DNA of 64,000 bases from Zeaxanthinibacter enoshimensis (lineage in GTDB: Bacteria; Bacteroidota; Bacteroidia; Flavobacteriales; Flavobacteriaceae). The position numbers were made by a program, and so were the translations under genes. Shown here piece by piece: positions 18,328 to 26,812 of this stretch. Location: contig NZ_SNYI01000001.1 in NCBI RefSeq assembly GCF_004362865.1, forward strand, positions 1,240,001 through 1,304,000. Direction: 5' to 3'. The number at the start of each line of letters is the position of its first letter. Position 1 is the stretch's first letter. Below the pieces are notes generated by a model, which was not told the origin of the DNA, did no database searches, and saw nothing but the letters and a program-made list of their open reading frames with translations.

Positions 18328-19263
18328 ATGAGCAGCTCAGAATCAAATTCAGGTCGAAAACCCGCTTCTAAGGGAAAAGGGAAATTCGGTGATAACAAAT
18401 CCAAGAGAAGAGAATCTCCTTCAGGGGGTAGTTCCAAGAAGAGTTTTGGAGGAAGATCGGCTGCAGGAAAAGGAGGAGACAGGCCTTACCGGAAACCCGG
18501 GCAGCGACCAACTGGTCCTAAAAAGTCCGCTCCAAAGCAGAGTAAGGATCCCAGCCTTATCCGGTTAAACCGGTATATCGCCAATTCAGGTGTTTGTTCC
18601 AGGAGGGAAGCAGATACCTATATTGCCGCCGGGAATGTCACCGTTAACGGAACGGTTATAAGCGAAATGGGATATAAGGTTAAACCCACAGACGAGGTCC
18701 GTTTTGACGGAAGACTCCTGAACAGGGAGAAGAAAGAATACGTCTTACTGAACAAGCCCAAGAATTTTATCACCACCACCAGTGACGAAAAAGGCAGGCG
18801 TACTGTTATGGAACTTGTTACCAATGCCTCCAAGGCCCGACTTTTACCGGTAGGCAGGTTAGACAGGAATACTACCGGTCTTCTGTTGTTCACTAATGAC
18901 GGGGACCTGACAAAGAAACTTACTCATCCCAAGCACGAAGTTCGTAAGATCTACCATGTGGAACTCAACAAGAACCTGACAGCAGCAGACCTGAGAAAGA
19001 TACAGGAAGGTCTAACCCTGGAAGATGGACCTATAGAAGTTGATGATGTCTCTTATGTGCAGAATGCTCCCAAGAGAGAAGTAGGCATACAGATCCACAG
19101 CGGAAAGAACAGGATCGTAAGGCGGATCTTTGAACACCTGGGATATGACGTGGTTAAATTAGACAGGGTAGTATTTGCAGGGCTGACCAAGAAAGACCTT
19201 CCAAGAGGTCACTGGAGGAACCTGACAGAGCAGGAACTGATCAACCTGAAGAATATCAAATAG
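18328..19263 (+). CDS. RluB/RsuA-family rRNA pseudouridine synthase with basic N-terminal tail
   Basis: 311-residue enzyme from ATG 18328. A low-complexity N-terminal tail of about 75 residues is rich in Ser, Gly, Lys and Arg. Then comes an S4 RNA-binding domain (IRLNRYIANSGVCSRREAD) and the catalytic domain with VGRLDRNTTGLLLFTNDG, where the aspartate attacks uridine, and the closing GKNRIVRRIFEHLGY. This is a pseudouridine synthase acting on large-subunit rRNA (RluB-like) or a relative; the exact site cannot be told. The charged tail is usual in Bacteroidota homologues. It is convergent with the BLUF gene (3-base gap). Confidence 0.92.
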   Translation: MSSSESNSGRKPASKGKGKFGDNKSKRRESPSGGSSKKSFGGRSAAGKGGDRPYRKPGQRPTGPKKSAPKQSKDPSLIRLNRYIANSGVCSRREADTYIAAGNVTVNGTVISEMGYKVKPTDEVRFDGRLLNREKKEYVLLNKPKNFITTTSDEKGRRTVMELVTNASKARLLPVGRLDRNTTGLLLFTNDGDLTKKLTHPKHEVRKIYHVELNKNLTAADLRKIQEGLTLEDGPIEVDDVSYVQNAPKREVGIQIHSGKNRIVRRIFEHLGYDVVKLDRVVFAGLTKKDLPRGHWRNLTEQELINLKNIK

Positions 19264-19266
19264 TTC

Positions 19267-19698
19267 TCAGACCAGGCTGTTGTTGAGGAGACCACCTACA
19301 TTCTTCCAGAAATGACGGGATACGAGAGAGGTATCATAATGTGGCTTGGGATTTAAGAAGTAATTCTGCAGGGCAAGGCGCACATAATACATCTGGACAT
19401 TATCGCCATAGACATTTTCAAAGGCCATGTCCCAATTTTCAAACTCCCTGTGTTCAATCGATCCATACGATAACAACTCGACCTTGGTATGCCTGGGGTC
19501 CTGTGTGATTTTGTCATAGAGGTTCAGCACCTCTAACTGTGGCCCCTCGAGGTATTGAATGAATTTCCCATTGTGGTATAGCAGGCAGCCTGTTATCTGA
19601 TGACGATGATTGTAACTCCTGGCCTTATCCAGGAGTAGATCAATATCCTCAAAACTGAAGAACGAGGTCGCAACTGATTTATATACAAGGGAATACAT
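19267..19698 (-). CDS. Stand-alone BLUF-domain blue-light photoreceptor
   Basis: 143 residues, one BLUF domain (about 1-95) plus a short helical C-terminal cap. The flavin-binding and photocycle residues are present: Y6 (LVYKS), N30 (SYNHRHQITG), Q48 (KFIQYLEG), and W89/M91 (ENWDMAF). BLUF domains bind FAD and shift hydrogen bonding under blue light. No output domain (EAL, GGDEF or HTH) is fused, so it must act through a partner protein. It lies between the pseudouridine synthase and argH, 31 bases upstream of the argH stop, with no obvious partner beside it. Confidence 0.93.
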   Translation of the reverse strand: MYSLVYKSVATSFFSFEDIDLLLDKARSYNHRHQITGCLLYHNGKFIQYLEGPQLEVLNLYDKITQDPRHTKVELLSYGSIEHREFENWDMAFENVYGDNVQMYYVRLALQNYFLNPKPHYDTSLVSRHFWKNVGGLLNNSLV

Positions 19699-19729
19699 AT
19701 CCCAATGTACATTCTGTTACTTGTATTTT

Positions 19730-21022
19730 TTAACTCTTTCCAATATAAACTTGTTCCATTTTTTTCCGGATCTCGTTAAGACACAGGTTGCCCAAGCTAC
19801 CTTCATGCGTATGCCGGGCTGTTTTAACCGGGATAAATTCGCCTTTTTCTATAGCTTCGCCCATTTGTTTATAGGCATCCCGGAATGGCAGCCCGTTCAG
19901 GACCTTTTCATTCAGGGTGTCCACGCTAAAGAGGTAATCATAGCGGGAGTCATCTAAAATCTTCGCATTGACCTGGATCGATTTAAGGCTAAAGTGCATC
20001 ATCTCCAGGCAAGATTTCATCTCCTGAATAGCAGGGAGCAGTATTTCTTTTAACAACTGCATATCCCGGTGATAACCCGAGGGAAGGTTGGTTGTCAACA
20101 ATGCGATCTGGTTGGGTACTGACTGCAGCTTATTACACTTGGCCCTTATTAATTCAAAAACATCGGGATTTTTCTTGTGGGGCATAATACTGCTTCCAGT
20201 GGTGAGTTCATCAGGGAAGGAGATGAAATTAAAATTCTGACTGAGGTACAGACAGATATCCATGGCCAGCCTGGAAACAGTGCTAGACAGCATCGCCATT
20301 GCTTCTGAACTCGCCCGTTCCACCTTTCCTCTTCCCATTTGCGCAGCCACAACATTGTATTTAAGTGTGGAGAACCCAAGCTCCTGGGTCGTAAAACTCC
20401 GGTCTATAGGGAAAGAACTTCCATAGCCGGCCGCACTGCCCAGGGGGTTCTGGTCGGCTACCCGGTAGGCGGCCTGCAGGAATTGCATATCGTCTACCAG
20501 GCATTCTGCATAGGCAGAAAACCATAGTCCGAATGATGAGGGCATGGCTACCTGGAGGTGGGTATAGCCAGGAAGCATGGTATCCTTGTGTTGTTCTGCC
20601 AGGGACAGTAATAAATCAAAGAGATTATAACTGTCTTCCATGATCTTTGCCAGTTCATCCTTCAGAAACAATTGCATGGCCACAAGAACCTGGTCATTCC
20701 TGGAACGAGCGGTGTGGATCTTCTTCCCTGTATCTCCCAAAGCTTCTGTCAGCATAAATTCGATTTTGGAATGCATGTCTTCAAACTCATCTTCAATATG
20801 GAATTCACCCGAAATTATTATCTTATCAATAACTTCCAGTTCCTTTAACAAGGCGTCCACTTCCCCTGTTTTTAACATCCCGATCTTCCCGAGCATTTTG
20901 GCGTGGGCCTTTGAAGCGACAACATCGTAGTGGGCCAGTTGTTCGTCCAGCGAGCGATCATTGCCTACGGTGAACAGGTCTATTTTCTTATCGGTACTGA
21001 TGCCTTTATCCCAAAGTTTCAT
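19730..21022 (-). CDS. argH: Argininosuccinate lyase
   Basis: 430-residue cytoplasmic enzyme splitting argininosuccinate into arginine and fumarate, the last step of arginine synthesis. It has the N-terminal SLDEQLAHYDVVASKAHA, the HTARSRNDQV box, GYTHLQVAMP, and the fumarase-superfamily signature TGSSIMPHKKNPD with the catalytic serine loop. Length is normal. It is the last gene of the arginine operon, 23 bases downstream of argE. Confidence 0.97.
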   Translation of the reverse strand: MKLWDKGISTDKKIDLFTVGNDRSLDEQLAHYDVVASKAHAKMLGKIGMLKTGEVDALLKELEVIDKIIISGEFHIEDEFEDMHSKIEFMLTEALGDTGKKIHTARSRNDQVLVAMQLFLKDELAKIMEDSYNLFDLLLSLAEQHKDTMLPGYTHLQVAMPSSFGLWFSAYAECLVDDMQFLQAAYRVADQNPLGSAAGYGSSFPIDRSFTTQELGFSTLKYNVVAAQMGRGKVERASSEAMAMLSSTVSRLAMDICLYLSQNFNFISFPDELTTGSSIMPHKKNPDVFELIRAKCNKLQSVPNQIALLTTNLPSGYHRDMQLLKEILLPAIQEMKSCLEMMHFSLKSIQVNAKILDDSRYDYLFSVDTLNEKVLNGLPFRDAYKQMGEAIEKGEFIPVKTARHTHEGSLGNLCLNEIRKKMEQVYIGKS

Positions 21023-21045
21023 ATGCTGTTTTTTTAAATGGTCAA

Positions 21046-22122
21046 TTAATCCCCGAGCAGGAAGCCCTTGAGTATTTTAATATATAAATCTATTCCTTCT
21101 TCGATCTCGGAAACATAGATAAACTCGTTCGCAGAGTGCGACCGGGTGCTATCCCCAGGTCCTAATTTTAAGGACTGGCAGGATAGTGCCGCCTGGTCTG
21201 ACAAGGTAGGTGAGCCATAGGTGCTTCTTCCTTGTTCCAGCCCGGAGAGAACCAGGGGGTGGTCTTTTGCTATGGAGGAAGAATTCAATCGGAGTGACCG
21301 GGCTTTCATCTGGCAGGGTGCTTCTTCACTAAGTATGCCGGCAATCTCCTTGTTGCTGTAACAATCGTTTACCCGCACATCAACTACCAGGTGAACCTTG
21401 GCCGGCACCACATTGTGCTGGCTCCCGGCATTCATTTGGGTTACCGTCATCTTTACGGGACCTAAGACCGGCGATACTCTTTCAAATTCATAATCCCTGA
21501 ACCACTTCAGGGTATCAATACAATTGTAGATAGCATTGTCGTCATTGGGGTGCGCCGCATGGGATGGAGTCCCCTTTACTTCCGCATCAAAAACAACAAG
21601 CCCCTTCTCCGCTATAGCCAACTGCATCAGGGTAGGTTCCCCAACGATTGCAACATCTATGGGGGGTAGTATTTTCAGCATACTGTTGAGTCCGTCAGGG
21701 CCTGAACTCTCTTCTTCAGCCGAAGCGACCACGATAATATTATGACTCATTTCTTCTTGGCTGTAGAAATAGGCAAAGGTGGCCAGTAACGAGACCAGTG
21801 CCCCACCCGCATCATTACTGCCAAGGCCATACAATTTTCCATCAATGATCTCAGGTTTAAAGGGATCTCTCGTATACGCCTCGTTGGGATGGACCGTATC
21901 ATGGTGGGAATTAAGCAACAGGGTAGGCTTGGATTCGTCAAAGTGTTTGTTAAAAGCAAAAACATTGTTCTTTACCCGTTTTGCAGGGATATCCCTAAGA
22001 CGGAACCAGCGTTCGATAGCGTCGGCGGTACCGTCTTCTTCCGAAGAAAATGATTGAATAGCGATCAATTCCTTTAATAGCTCAAGGGCGGAATCCTGTA
22101 AAGTAGTCTGCAATTCTTTCAT
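21046..22122 (-). CDS. argE: M20-family N-acyl-ornithine deacylase (ArgE)
   Basis: 358-residue M20 metallopeptidase-type hydrolase that removes the acyl group from N-acylornithine or, with the carbamoyltransferase route used here, from N-acylcitrulline. Zinc ligands are in LNSHHDTVHP, the LGSNDAGG aspartate, and SAEEESSG; a dimerisation lid follows the GTPSHAAHP motif. The start at 22122 is chosen because the ATG overlaps the argB stop as ATGA; a longer frame reaches into argB. In an acylornithine carbamoyltransferase pathway the natural substrate is acylcitrulline, so the enzyme acts after ArgF'. Confidence 0.93.
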   Translation of the reverse strand: MKELQTTLQDSALELLKELIAIQSFSSEEDGTADAIERWFRLRDIPAKRVKNNVFAFNKHFDESKPTLLLNSHHDTVHPNEAYTRDPFKPEIIDGKLYGLGSNDAGGALVSLLATFAYFYSQEEMSHNIIVVASAEEESSGPDGLNSMLKILPPIDVAIVGEPTLMQLAIAEKGLVVFDAEVKGTPSHAAHPNDDNAIYNCIDTLKWFRDYEFERVSPVLGPVKMTVTQMNAGSQHNVVPAKVHLVVDVRVNDCYSNKEIAGILSEEAPCQMKARSLRLNSSSIAKDHPLVLSGLEQGRSTYGSPTLSDQAALSCQSLKLGPGDSTRSHSANEFIYVSEIEEGIDLYIKILKGFLLGD

Positions 22123-22898
22123 AGTTGTATGGTCGTATAATTTGAAGCGTTCTTCTGCAGCATTTCCTTGTCTCCTATACATACCCGGGACACATCTTTA
22201 TACAAAGCATGAAAACAATTGTCCAGTTTCGGGAGCATGCCGTCGGCAATCACGCCTTCGGCCTTAAGCTTAAGGTAAGCAGCTTCATCAATATCCCGGA
22301 TGACCGAGTTCTCATCATCGACATTCCTGAGCACTCCCTTCTTCTCAAAGCAGTAGTACAGGGTTACCTGGTAGCGGGAACTAAGTCCTATTGCAAGTTC
22401 TGAAGCTATGGTATCGGCATTCGTATTCAGTAACTGTCCTTTCCCGTCATGGGTCAGGGCACAGAATACAGGGACCAGGTCGGCCTTTAATAACTTGTCA
22501 ATAGCCCGGTGATTAACTTCTACTACATCTCCGGCCCAGCCATAATCTATATCCTTTACAGGCCTTTTTACGGAAAGGATACTATTAGCATCAGCCCCGC
22601 TCATACCTATGGCGTTGCATTGCAGCGCCTGCAGGTGAGCTACTACGTTTTTGTTGAGCAGACCGGCATATACCATTACCACGACATCCAGGCTGTCATT
22701 GTCAGTTATCCTCCGTCCCTGGTGCAAGCGGGGTGTTAGTCCCAATTTTGATTCGATCTGTGAGGCACGCTTCCCTCCACCGTGAACCAGCACTTTAGGA
22801 TTTGGCAGGGCAGCAAACAAAGAAAGGAATTCTGACAGCTCTTCCGGGGATTCAATGATATTGCCGCCTATTTTTACAATGGAGAGTTGAGGTTTCAT
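22119..22898 (-). CDS. argB: N-acetylglutamate kinase
   Basis: 259-residue amino-acid kinase. It has the N-terminal GGNIIE phosphate loop, VHGGGKRASQIESKLG, VVMVYAGLLNKNVVAHL, and the C-terminal ADGMLPKLDNCFHAL with the conserved lysine. It phosphorylates N-acylglutamate in the second step of arginine synthesis. Its ATG overlaps the argF' stop (ATGA) and its stop overlaps the argE start, so all three are translationally coupled. Confidence 0.96.
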   Translation of the reverse strand: MKPQLSIVKIGGNIIESPEELSEFLSLFAALPNPKVLVHGGGKRASQIESKLGLTPRLHQGRRITDNDSLDVVVMVYAGLLNKNVVAHLQALQCNAIGMSGADANSILSVKRPVKDIDYGWAGDVVEVNHRAIDKLLKADLVPVFCALTHDGKGQLLNTNADTIASELAIGLSSRYQVTLYYCFEKKGVLRNVDDENSVIRDIDEAAYLKLKAEGVIADGMLPKLDNCFHALYKDVSRVCIGDKEMLQKNASNYTTIQL

Positions 22899-23833
22899 AA
22901 CTGTTGCAATAATTTTTTCAGGACCAGCTGGGCGGAGTAGGTTCGGTTATTGGCCTGTGCCAGTACCAGGGACTGCGGACTATTGAGAACGGCATCTTCT
23001 ACCACGACATTCCTGCGGACAGGGAGGCAATGCATAAAACGTGCTTTTCCCAACTTTTCCATGGTGACCATCCAGTTCTTATCCTGGTTGATCACTTGAC
23101 CATAATCTGTAAAGCTGCTCCAATTCTTCGTATATACAAAATCGGCGCCTTCCATCGCTTTTGCCTGGTCGTGTTCTACGGTAATTCCTTGCCTTATTTC
23201 GGGATTCAGATCATATCCCTCCGGATTGGTAATGACGAATTCGACATCCTGTTTCTTCATCATTTCTACAAACGAATTAGCCACGGCATGTGGGAGCGGC
23301 CGGGGGTGAGGAGCCCATGACAGTACTATTTTAGGCCTTTTCCTGGTGTTGTGTTCTGCTATGGTAATGGCATCTGCCAGTGCCTGCAGCGGGTGACCCA
23401 CCGAACTCTCCAGGTTCACTACCGGAATACCTGCATACCTGGCAAAAGCGGTCAAGGTCTGTTCAGCCTCGTCTGTTTTCCTGTCTTTAAGTCCGGCAAA
23501 AGCACGGATACCTACAATGTCACAATACTGGGCAATAACCTGTGCAGCTTCCCGTACATGCTCTGCTTTACCCTGGTCCATAATAGTTCCGTCCTCGTAT
23601 TCCAGTAACCAGCCTTCGCTCCCAAAATTCATAACCATGACCTCCATGCCGAGATGAAGAGCGGCTTTCTGGGTACTGAGACGGGTACGTAAGCTGTTAT
23701 TGAAGAAGAGAAGGCAAAGTACTTTTCCTCTGCCAAGTGCATGGTCCCGGTAAGGATCCTTCTTTAATTCAACAGCTTCGGAAACCCAGGAGGGCAGGGA
23801 TTGTATCTCTTGTAAGGATAGAAAATGTTTCAT
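22895..23833 (-). CDS. argF': N-acylornithine (acetyl- or succinyl-) carbamoyltransferase
   Basis: 312 residues. It transfers the carbamoyl group to an N-acylated ornithine instead of free ornithine. Marks of this branch are the carbamoyl-phosphate loop NSLRTRLST (46-54) in place of STRT, the WAPHPRPLPHAVANSF segment, and HCLPVRRN near the C-terminus in place of HCLPAHR. The residue that separates acetyl- from succinyl-specific enzymes, just before Glu-His at 91-92, is Ala90 here, whereas the Bacteroides fragilis succinyl enzyme has Pro and the Xanthomonas acetyl enzyme Glu. Which acyl group is used is therefore open. Confidence 0.93.
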   Translation of the reverse strand: MKHFLSLQEIQSLPSWVSEAVELKKDPYRDHALGRGKVLCLLFFNNSLRTRLSTQKAALHLGMEVMVMNFGSEGWLLEYEDGTIMDQGKAEHVREAAQVIAQYCDIVGIRAFAGLKDRKTDEAEQTLTAFARYAGIPVVNLESSVGHPLQALADAITIAEHNTRKRPKIVLSWAPHPRPLPHAVANSFVEMMKKQDVEFVITNPEGYDLNPEIRQGITVEHDQAKAMEGADFVYTKNWSSFTDYGQVINQDKNWMVTMEKLGKARFMHCLPVRRNVVVEDAVLNSPQSLVLAQANNRTYSAQLVLKKLLQQL

Positions 23834-23859
23834 CGGGTAAATTTCGGTTTAATGACCGC

Positions 23860-25005
23860 TTAACTGGCCTTTTCAATATAGTTCAATTCGGTTTTCAAAG
23901 CTTTGAAAAAGCGATCCAAGGCAGCTTTCTCGATATTCAGGGCGGGAAGGATACGCAGTACCTTCTTGTTGCTTGCACCCCCGGTGAAGATGTGCCGGCG
24001 CAGGATGAGGTTTTTCCTTAGTTCGCCAACTTCAAAATCAAATTCGAGCCCCAGCATCAGGCCTTTGCCCTTTACTGCTTTCAGGTAGGGAAGTCCCGCT
24101 GCCTTCTGCCGGAAGTATTGCTCCATTTCCACTGTCCGGGGAAGCAGTTTTTCTTCTTCTATTACCTCAAGGACGGCGAGGGTAGCCGCGCATGCCAGGT
24201 GATTGCCTCCAAAAGTGGTTCCCAGCATTCCGTGCACAGCTTTAATTTCCGGTGCAATAAGGATACCTCCTACCGGGAAACCATTTCCCATTCCTTTAGC
24301 TATACTGATGATATCCGGCCTGATCCCGAAATGTTGAAAACTGAAGAACTTTCCACTTCTGCCGAAACCGGATTGCACCTCGTCTGCAATCAGCATTACC
24401 CCGGCTTCTTTGGATAGTACGGCAATCTGCTTATAGAACTCAACAGATGGTTCGTCAAGGCCTCCTACCCCTTGTATCGCTTCAAGGATGACCGCACAGA
24501 CATCATCTCCGGCCAGGGCCGTTTTGAAGGCCTTCAGATCGTCAAAAGGTACGAAACTTACCTGCTGCTGGGTATTGATCGGGGCATGGATCTTACTGTT
24601 ATCCGTGGCCGCCACAGCGGCCGACGTTCTGCCGTGAAAACTGTTTTTAAAAGCGATCACCCGCGCTTTGCCGGTGACGAAGGATGCCAGTTTCAGGGCG
24701 TTTTCGTTGGCTTCGGCACCTGAATTACACATAAAGAGCCGGTAATCTTCACAGCCTGACAGGCGCCCGAGTTTTTCAGCGAGTTTCTGCTGTAAAGGAT
24801 TTACGATCGAATTACTGTAAAAACCGATCTTATCCAGCTGTTCCCTGATCCGTTTGACATAGTGAGGATGGGAATGCCCGATAGAAATTACGGCATGACC
24901 ACCGTATAGATCGAGGTATTCTTTCCCATCGGCATCGATTACGGTACTACCCAGGGCCTTTACAGGGGTAACGTCGTATAAAGGGTATACATCAAATAAT
25001 TCCAT
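23860..25005 (-). CDS. argD: Acetylornithine aminotransferase family
   Basis: 381-residue class III PLP aminotransferase making N-acylornithine from N-acylglutamate semialdehyde with glutamate as donor. Motifs: YLDLYGGHAVISIGHSHP, CNSGAEANENALKLA, FHGRTSAAVAATDN, ADEVQSGFGRSG and SIAKGMGNGFPVGG with PLP lysine K237. It starts one base after the proC stop, so the two are coupled. It may act on the succinyl analogue, depending on the acyl group used by this operon. Confidence 0.95.
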   Translation of the reverse strand: MELFDVYPLYDVTPVKALGSTVIDADGKEYLDLYGGHAVISIGHSHPHYVKRIREQLDKIGFYSNSIVNPLQQKLAEKLGRLSGCEDYRLFMCNSGAEANENALKLASFVTGKARVIAFKNSFHGRTSAAVAATDNSKIHAPINTQQQVSFVPFDDLKAFKTALAGDDVCAVILEAIQGVGGLDEPSVEFYKQIAVLSKEAGVMLIADEVQSGFGRSGKFFSFQHFGIRPDIISIAKGMGNGFPVGGILIAPEIKAVHGMLGTTFGGNHLACAATLAVLEVIEEEKLLPRTVEMEQYFRQKAAGLPYLKAVKGKGLMLGLEFDFEVGELRKNLILRRHIFTGGASNKKVLRILPALNIEKAALDRFFKALKTELNYIEKAS

Positions 25006-25006
25006 C

Positions 25007-25801
25007 TTATCCTTTTTTGATCTGGTTGATCTTATCGTGAGAAGCTATGATACCCCGGATCAGGGAGGAGCTAAGTCCCTGGTGTTCCATTTCGTTGAGT
25101 CCCTCGATGGTACATCCCATGGGAGTAGTAACTTTATCTATTTCCTGTTCGGGGTGGTTCCCGGAATTAATAAGCAGGCTTGCGGCCCCGTGACAGGTAT
25201 GCATCGCCAGTTCCTGTGCTTCTTTGGCATCAAATCCAAGTTGAATGGCACCCTGGGTGGTGGCCCGGATGAGCCGCATCCAGAAGGCTATCCCGCTGGC
25301 ACAGATGACCGTGGCGGCCTGCATCCGGGTCTCTGGGATTTCCATAGAATGCCCCATACGGTTAAATATGGCCTTGGCGAGATCAATTCTTTTTTTACCT
25401 GCTTCGTTACTACACAGGCAAGTCATGGAATCACCAACGGATATCGCTGTATTAGGCATACTTCGGATGATGTATTGAGCTTTTCCCACGATTGCTTCCA
25501 TAGAAGCTATACTGAACCCGGTTATGGTACTGATAAGGACATGTTTCTCTGTGAGAATATCCTTTATCTCCTCCAGGATACCGGCAAAATGCCTCGGCTG
25601 AACGGCAAATATGAGGATGTCAGAATTGTCTACGGCCTCACGGTTATCAGAGGTGATAGTGACATTCCCGTATTTCTCAAAAACACGGATCTCTTCCAGG
25701 TTCCTTTTCGTCAGGTACATGCTGGTAGCCCCGTTGCTGTGGAGTATACCTTTGGCTATTGATATCCCCAGGTTCCCTGTCCCTATAATCGCTATTTTCA
25801 T
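25007..25801 (-). CDS. proC: Pyrroline-5-carboxylate reductase
   Basis: 264-residue NAD(P)H-dependent reductase. The N-terminal Rossmann motif is IAIIGTGNLGISIAKGI; FAVQPRH and RSMPNTAISVGDSMT mark the active site; the C-terminal signature runs from TTPMGCTIEGLNEMEHQGL. It makes proline from pyrroline-5-carboxylate. Its place inside the arginine operon, between argC and argD, is notable: it puts proline synthesis under arginine control, or it may handle the pyrroline formed from glutamate semialdehyde or ornithine in this operon. Confidence 0.93.
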   Translation of the reverse strand: MKIAIIGTGNLGISIAKGILHSNGATSMYLTKRNLEEIRVFEKYGNVTITSDNREAVDNSDILIFAVQPRHFAGILEEIKDILTEKHVLISTITGFSIASMEAIVGKAQYIIRSMPNTAISVGDSMTCLCSNEAGKKRIDLAKAIFNRMGHSMEIPETRMQAATVICASGIAFWMRLIRATTQGAIQLGFDAKEAQELAMHTCHGAASLLINSGNHPEQEIDKVTTPMGCTIEGLNEMEHQGLSSSLIRGIIASHDKINQIKKG

Positions 25802-25837
25802 ACTTCTTTATTTAGTGGTTGTCAGGATGGCTGAACA

Positions 25838-26812
25838 CTAGAATACTCCTGATTTTAATTGTAAACCGGATCCTTCCTCCACCCCGAACATCAGGTTCAT
25901 ATTCTGAACGGCCTGGCCCGAGGCTCCTTTTAACAAATTATCGATCGCCGAGCTAACCAGTAGCAGGTCATCATGTTTGTGCAGGTGTAAGTGGCATTGG
26001 TTGGTATTGACGACCTGCTTGAGATCCAGGGGTTGGTCTGAAACATGGGTAAAGCTGGCATCTTGATAGAATTCCCGGTAGAGAGCTTCCGCTGATTCCA
26101 GGCTATCCGTATACCGGGTATAGGCTGTGGCAAAAATGCCCCTGGTGAAATTCCCACGCATTGGCAGGAAGTGGATAGGGGGGATTTCATCCTGCAGGCT
26201 TTGCAGGCTTTCACTTATTTCTCCCATATGCTGATGCGTAAAGGGCTTATACCACGAGATATTATTATTTCTCCAGCTGAAATGGGTTGTGGCAGAAGTG
26301 GCAACTCCGGCTCCCGTACTTCCTGTCATGGCATTGATATGAACATCATTCCCCAGCTTTTGCTTACTAGCCAGGGGGAGTAAGGCTAACTGTATGGCTG
26401 TGGCAAAGCAACCGGGATTAGCAATATGACCGGCGTTCCGTATCTTCTCCCTGTTCAGTTCAGGTAGACCGTAAACAAACCGCCTGTCGTCGAGTGAAGC
26501 ATCGCCTGCCAACCTGAAATCGTTACTTAGGTCGATCACCTTGGTTTGTTCCGAAAAGCTGTTAGCCTTGAGAAAAGCGGTGGAGTTGCCGTGTCCAAGG
26601 CACAGGAAAACCACATCCACACCGGAATCCACTGTACCAGTGAATCGCATATCCGTAACCCCGAGAAGGTCCGGGTGGGTATCTGAAATTTTAGTTCCGG
26701 CCCGGGTGGTACTGTAAACGAAAGAGATCTCTGCGTCCGGATGCATTAAAAGGATCCTGATAAGTTCCCCGCCGGTATAGCCCGACCCTCCGATTATTCC
26801 TGCTCTGATCAT
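25838..26812 (-). CDS. argC: N-acetyl-gamma-glutamyl-phosphate reductase
   Basis: 324-residue NADPH-dependent reductase forming N-acylglutamate semialdehyde. It shows the NADP motif IIGGSGYTGGELIRIL, the DLSNDFRL loop and the catalytic cysteine C135 in ANPGCFATAIQL, plus GSTGAGVATSATTHF. Start ATG overlaps the argG stop by four bases. Usual length for the short ArgC type. Confidence 0.96.
   Translation of the reverse strand: MIRAGIIGGSGYTGGELIRILLMHPDAEISFVYSTTRAGTKISDTHPDLLGVTDMRFTGTVDSGVDVVFLCLGHGNSTAFLKANSFSEQTKVIDLSNDFRLAGDASLDDRRFVYGLPELNREKIRNAGHIANPGCFATAIQLALLPLASKQKLGNDVHINAMTGSTGAGVATSATTHFSWRNNNISWYKPFTHQHMGEISESLQSLQDEIPPIHFLPMRGNFTRGIFATAYTRYTDSLESAEALYREFYQDASFTHVSDQPLDLKQVVNTNQCHLHLHKHDDLLLVSSAIDNLLKGASGQAVQNMNLMFGVEEGSGLQLKSGVF

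Noticed and set aside
22123-22182. Upstream extension of argE
   Set aside because: The extension lies inside argB, and the ATG at 22122 overlaps the argB stop in the coupling pattern used throughout the operon.
25037-25762. 241-codon plus-strand frame opposite proC
   Set aside because: Pure antisense of a well-supported gene, rich in Gly/His/Cys runs.
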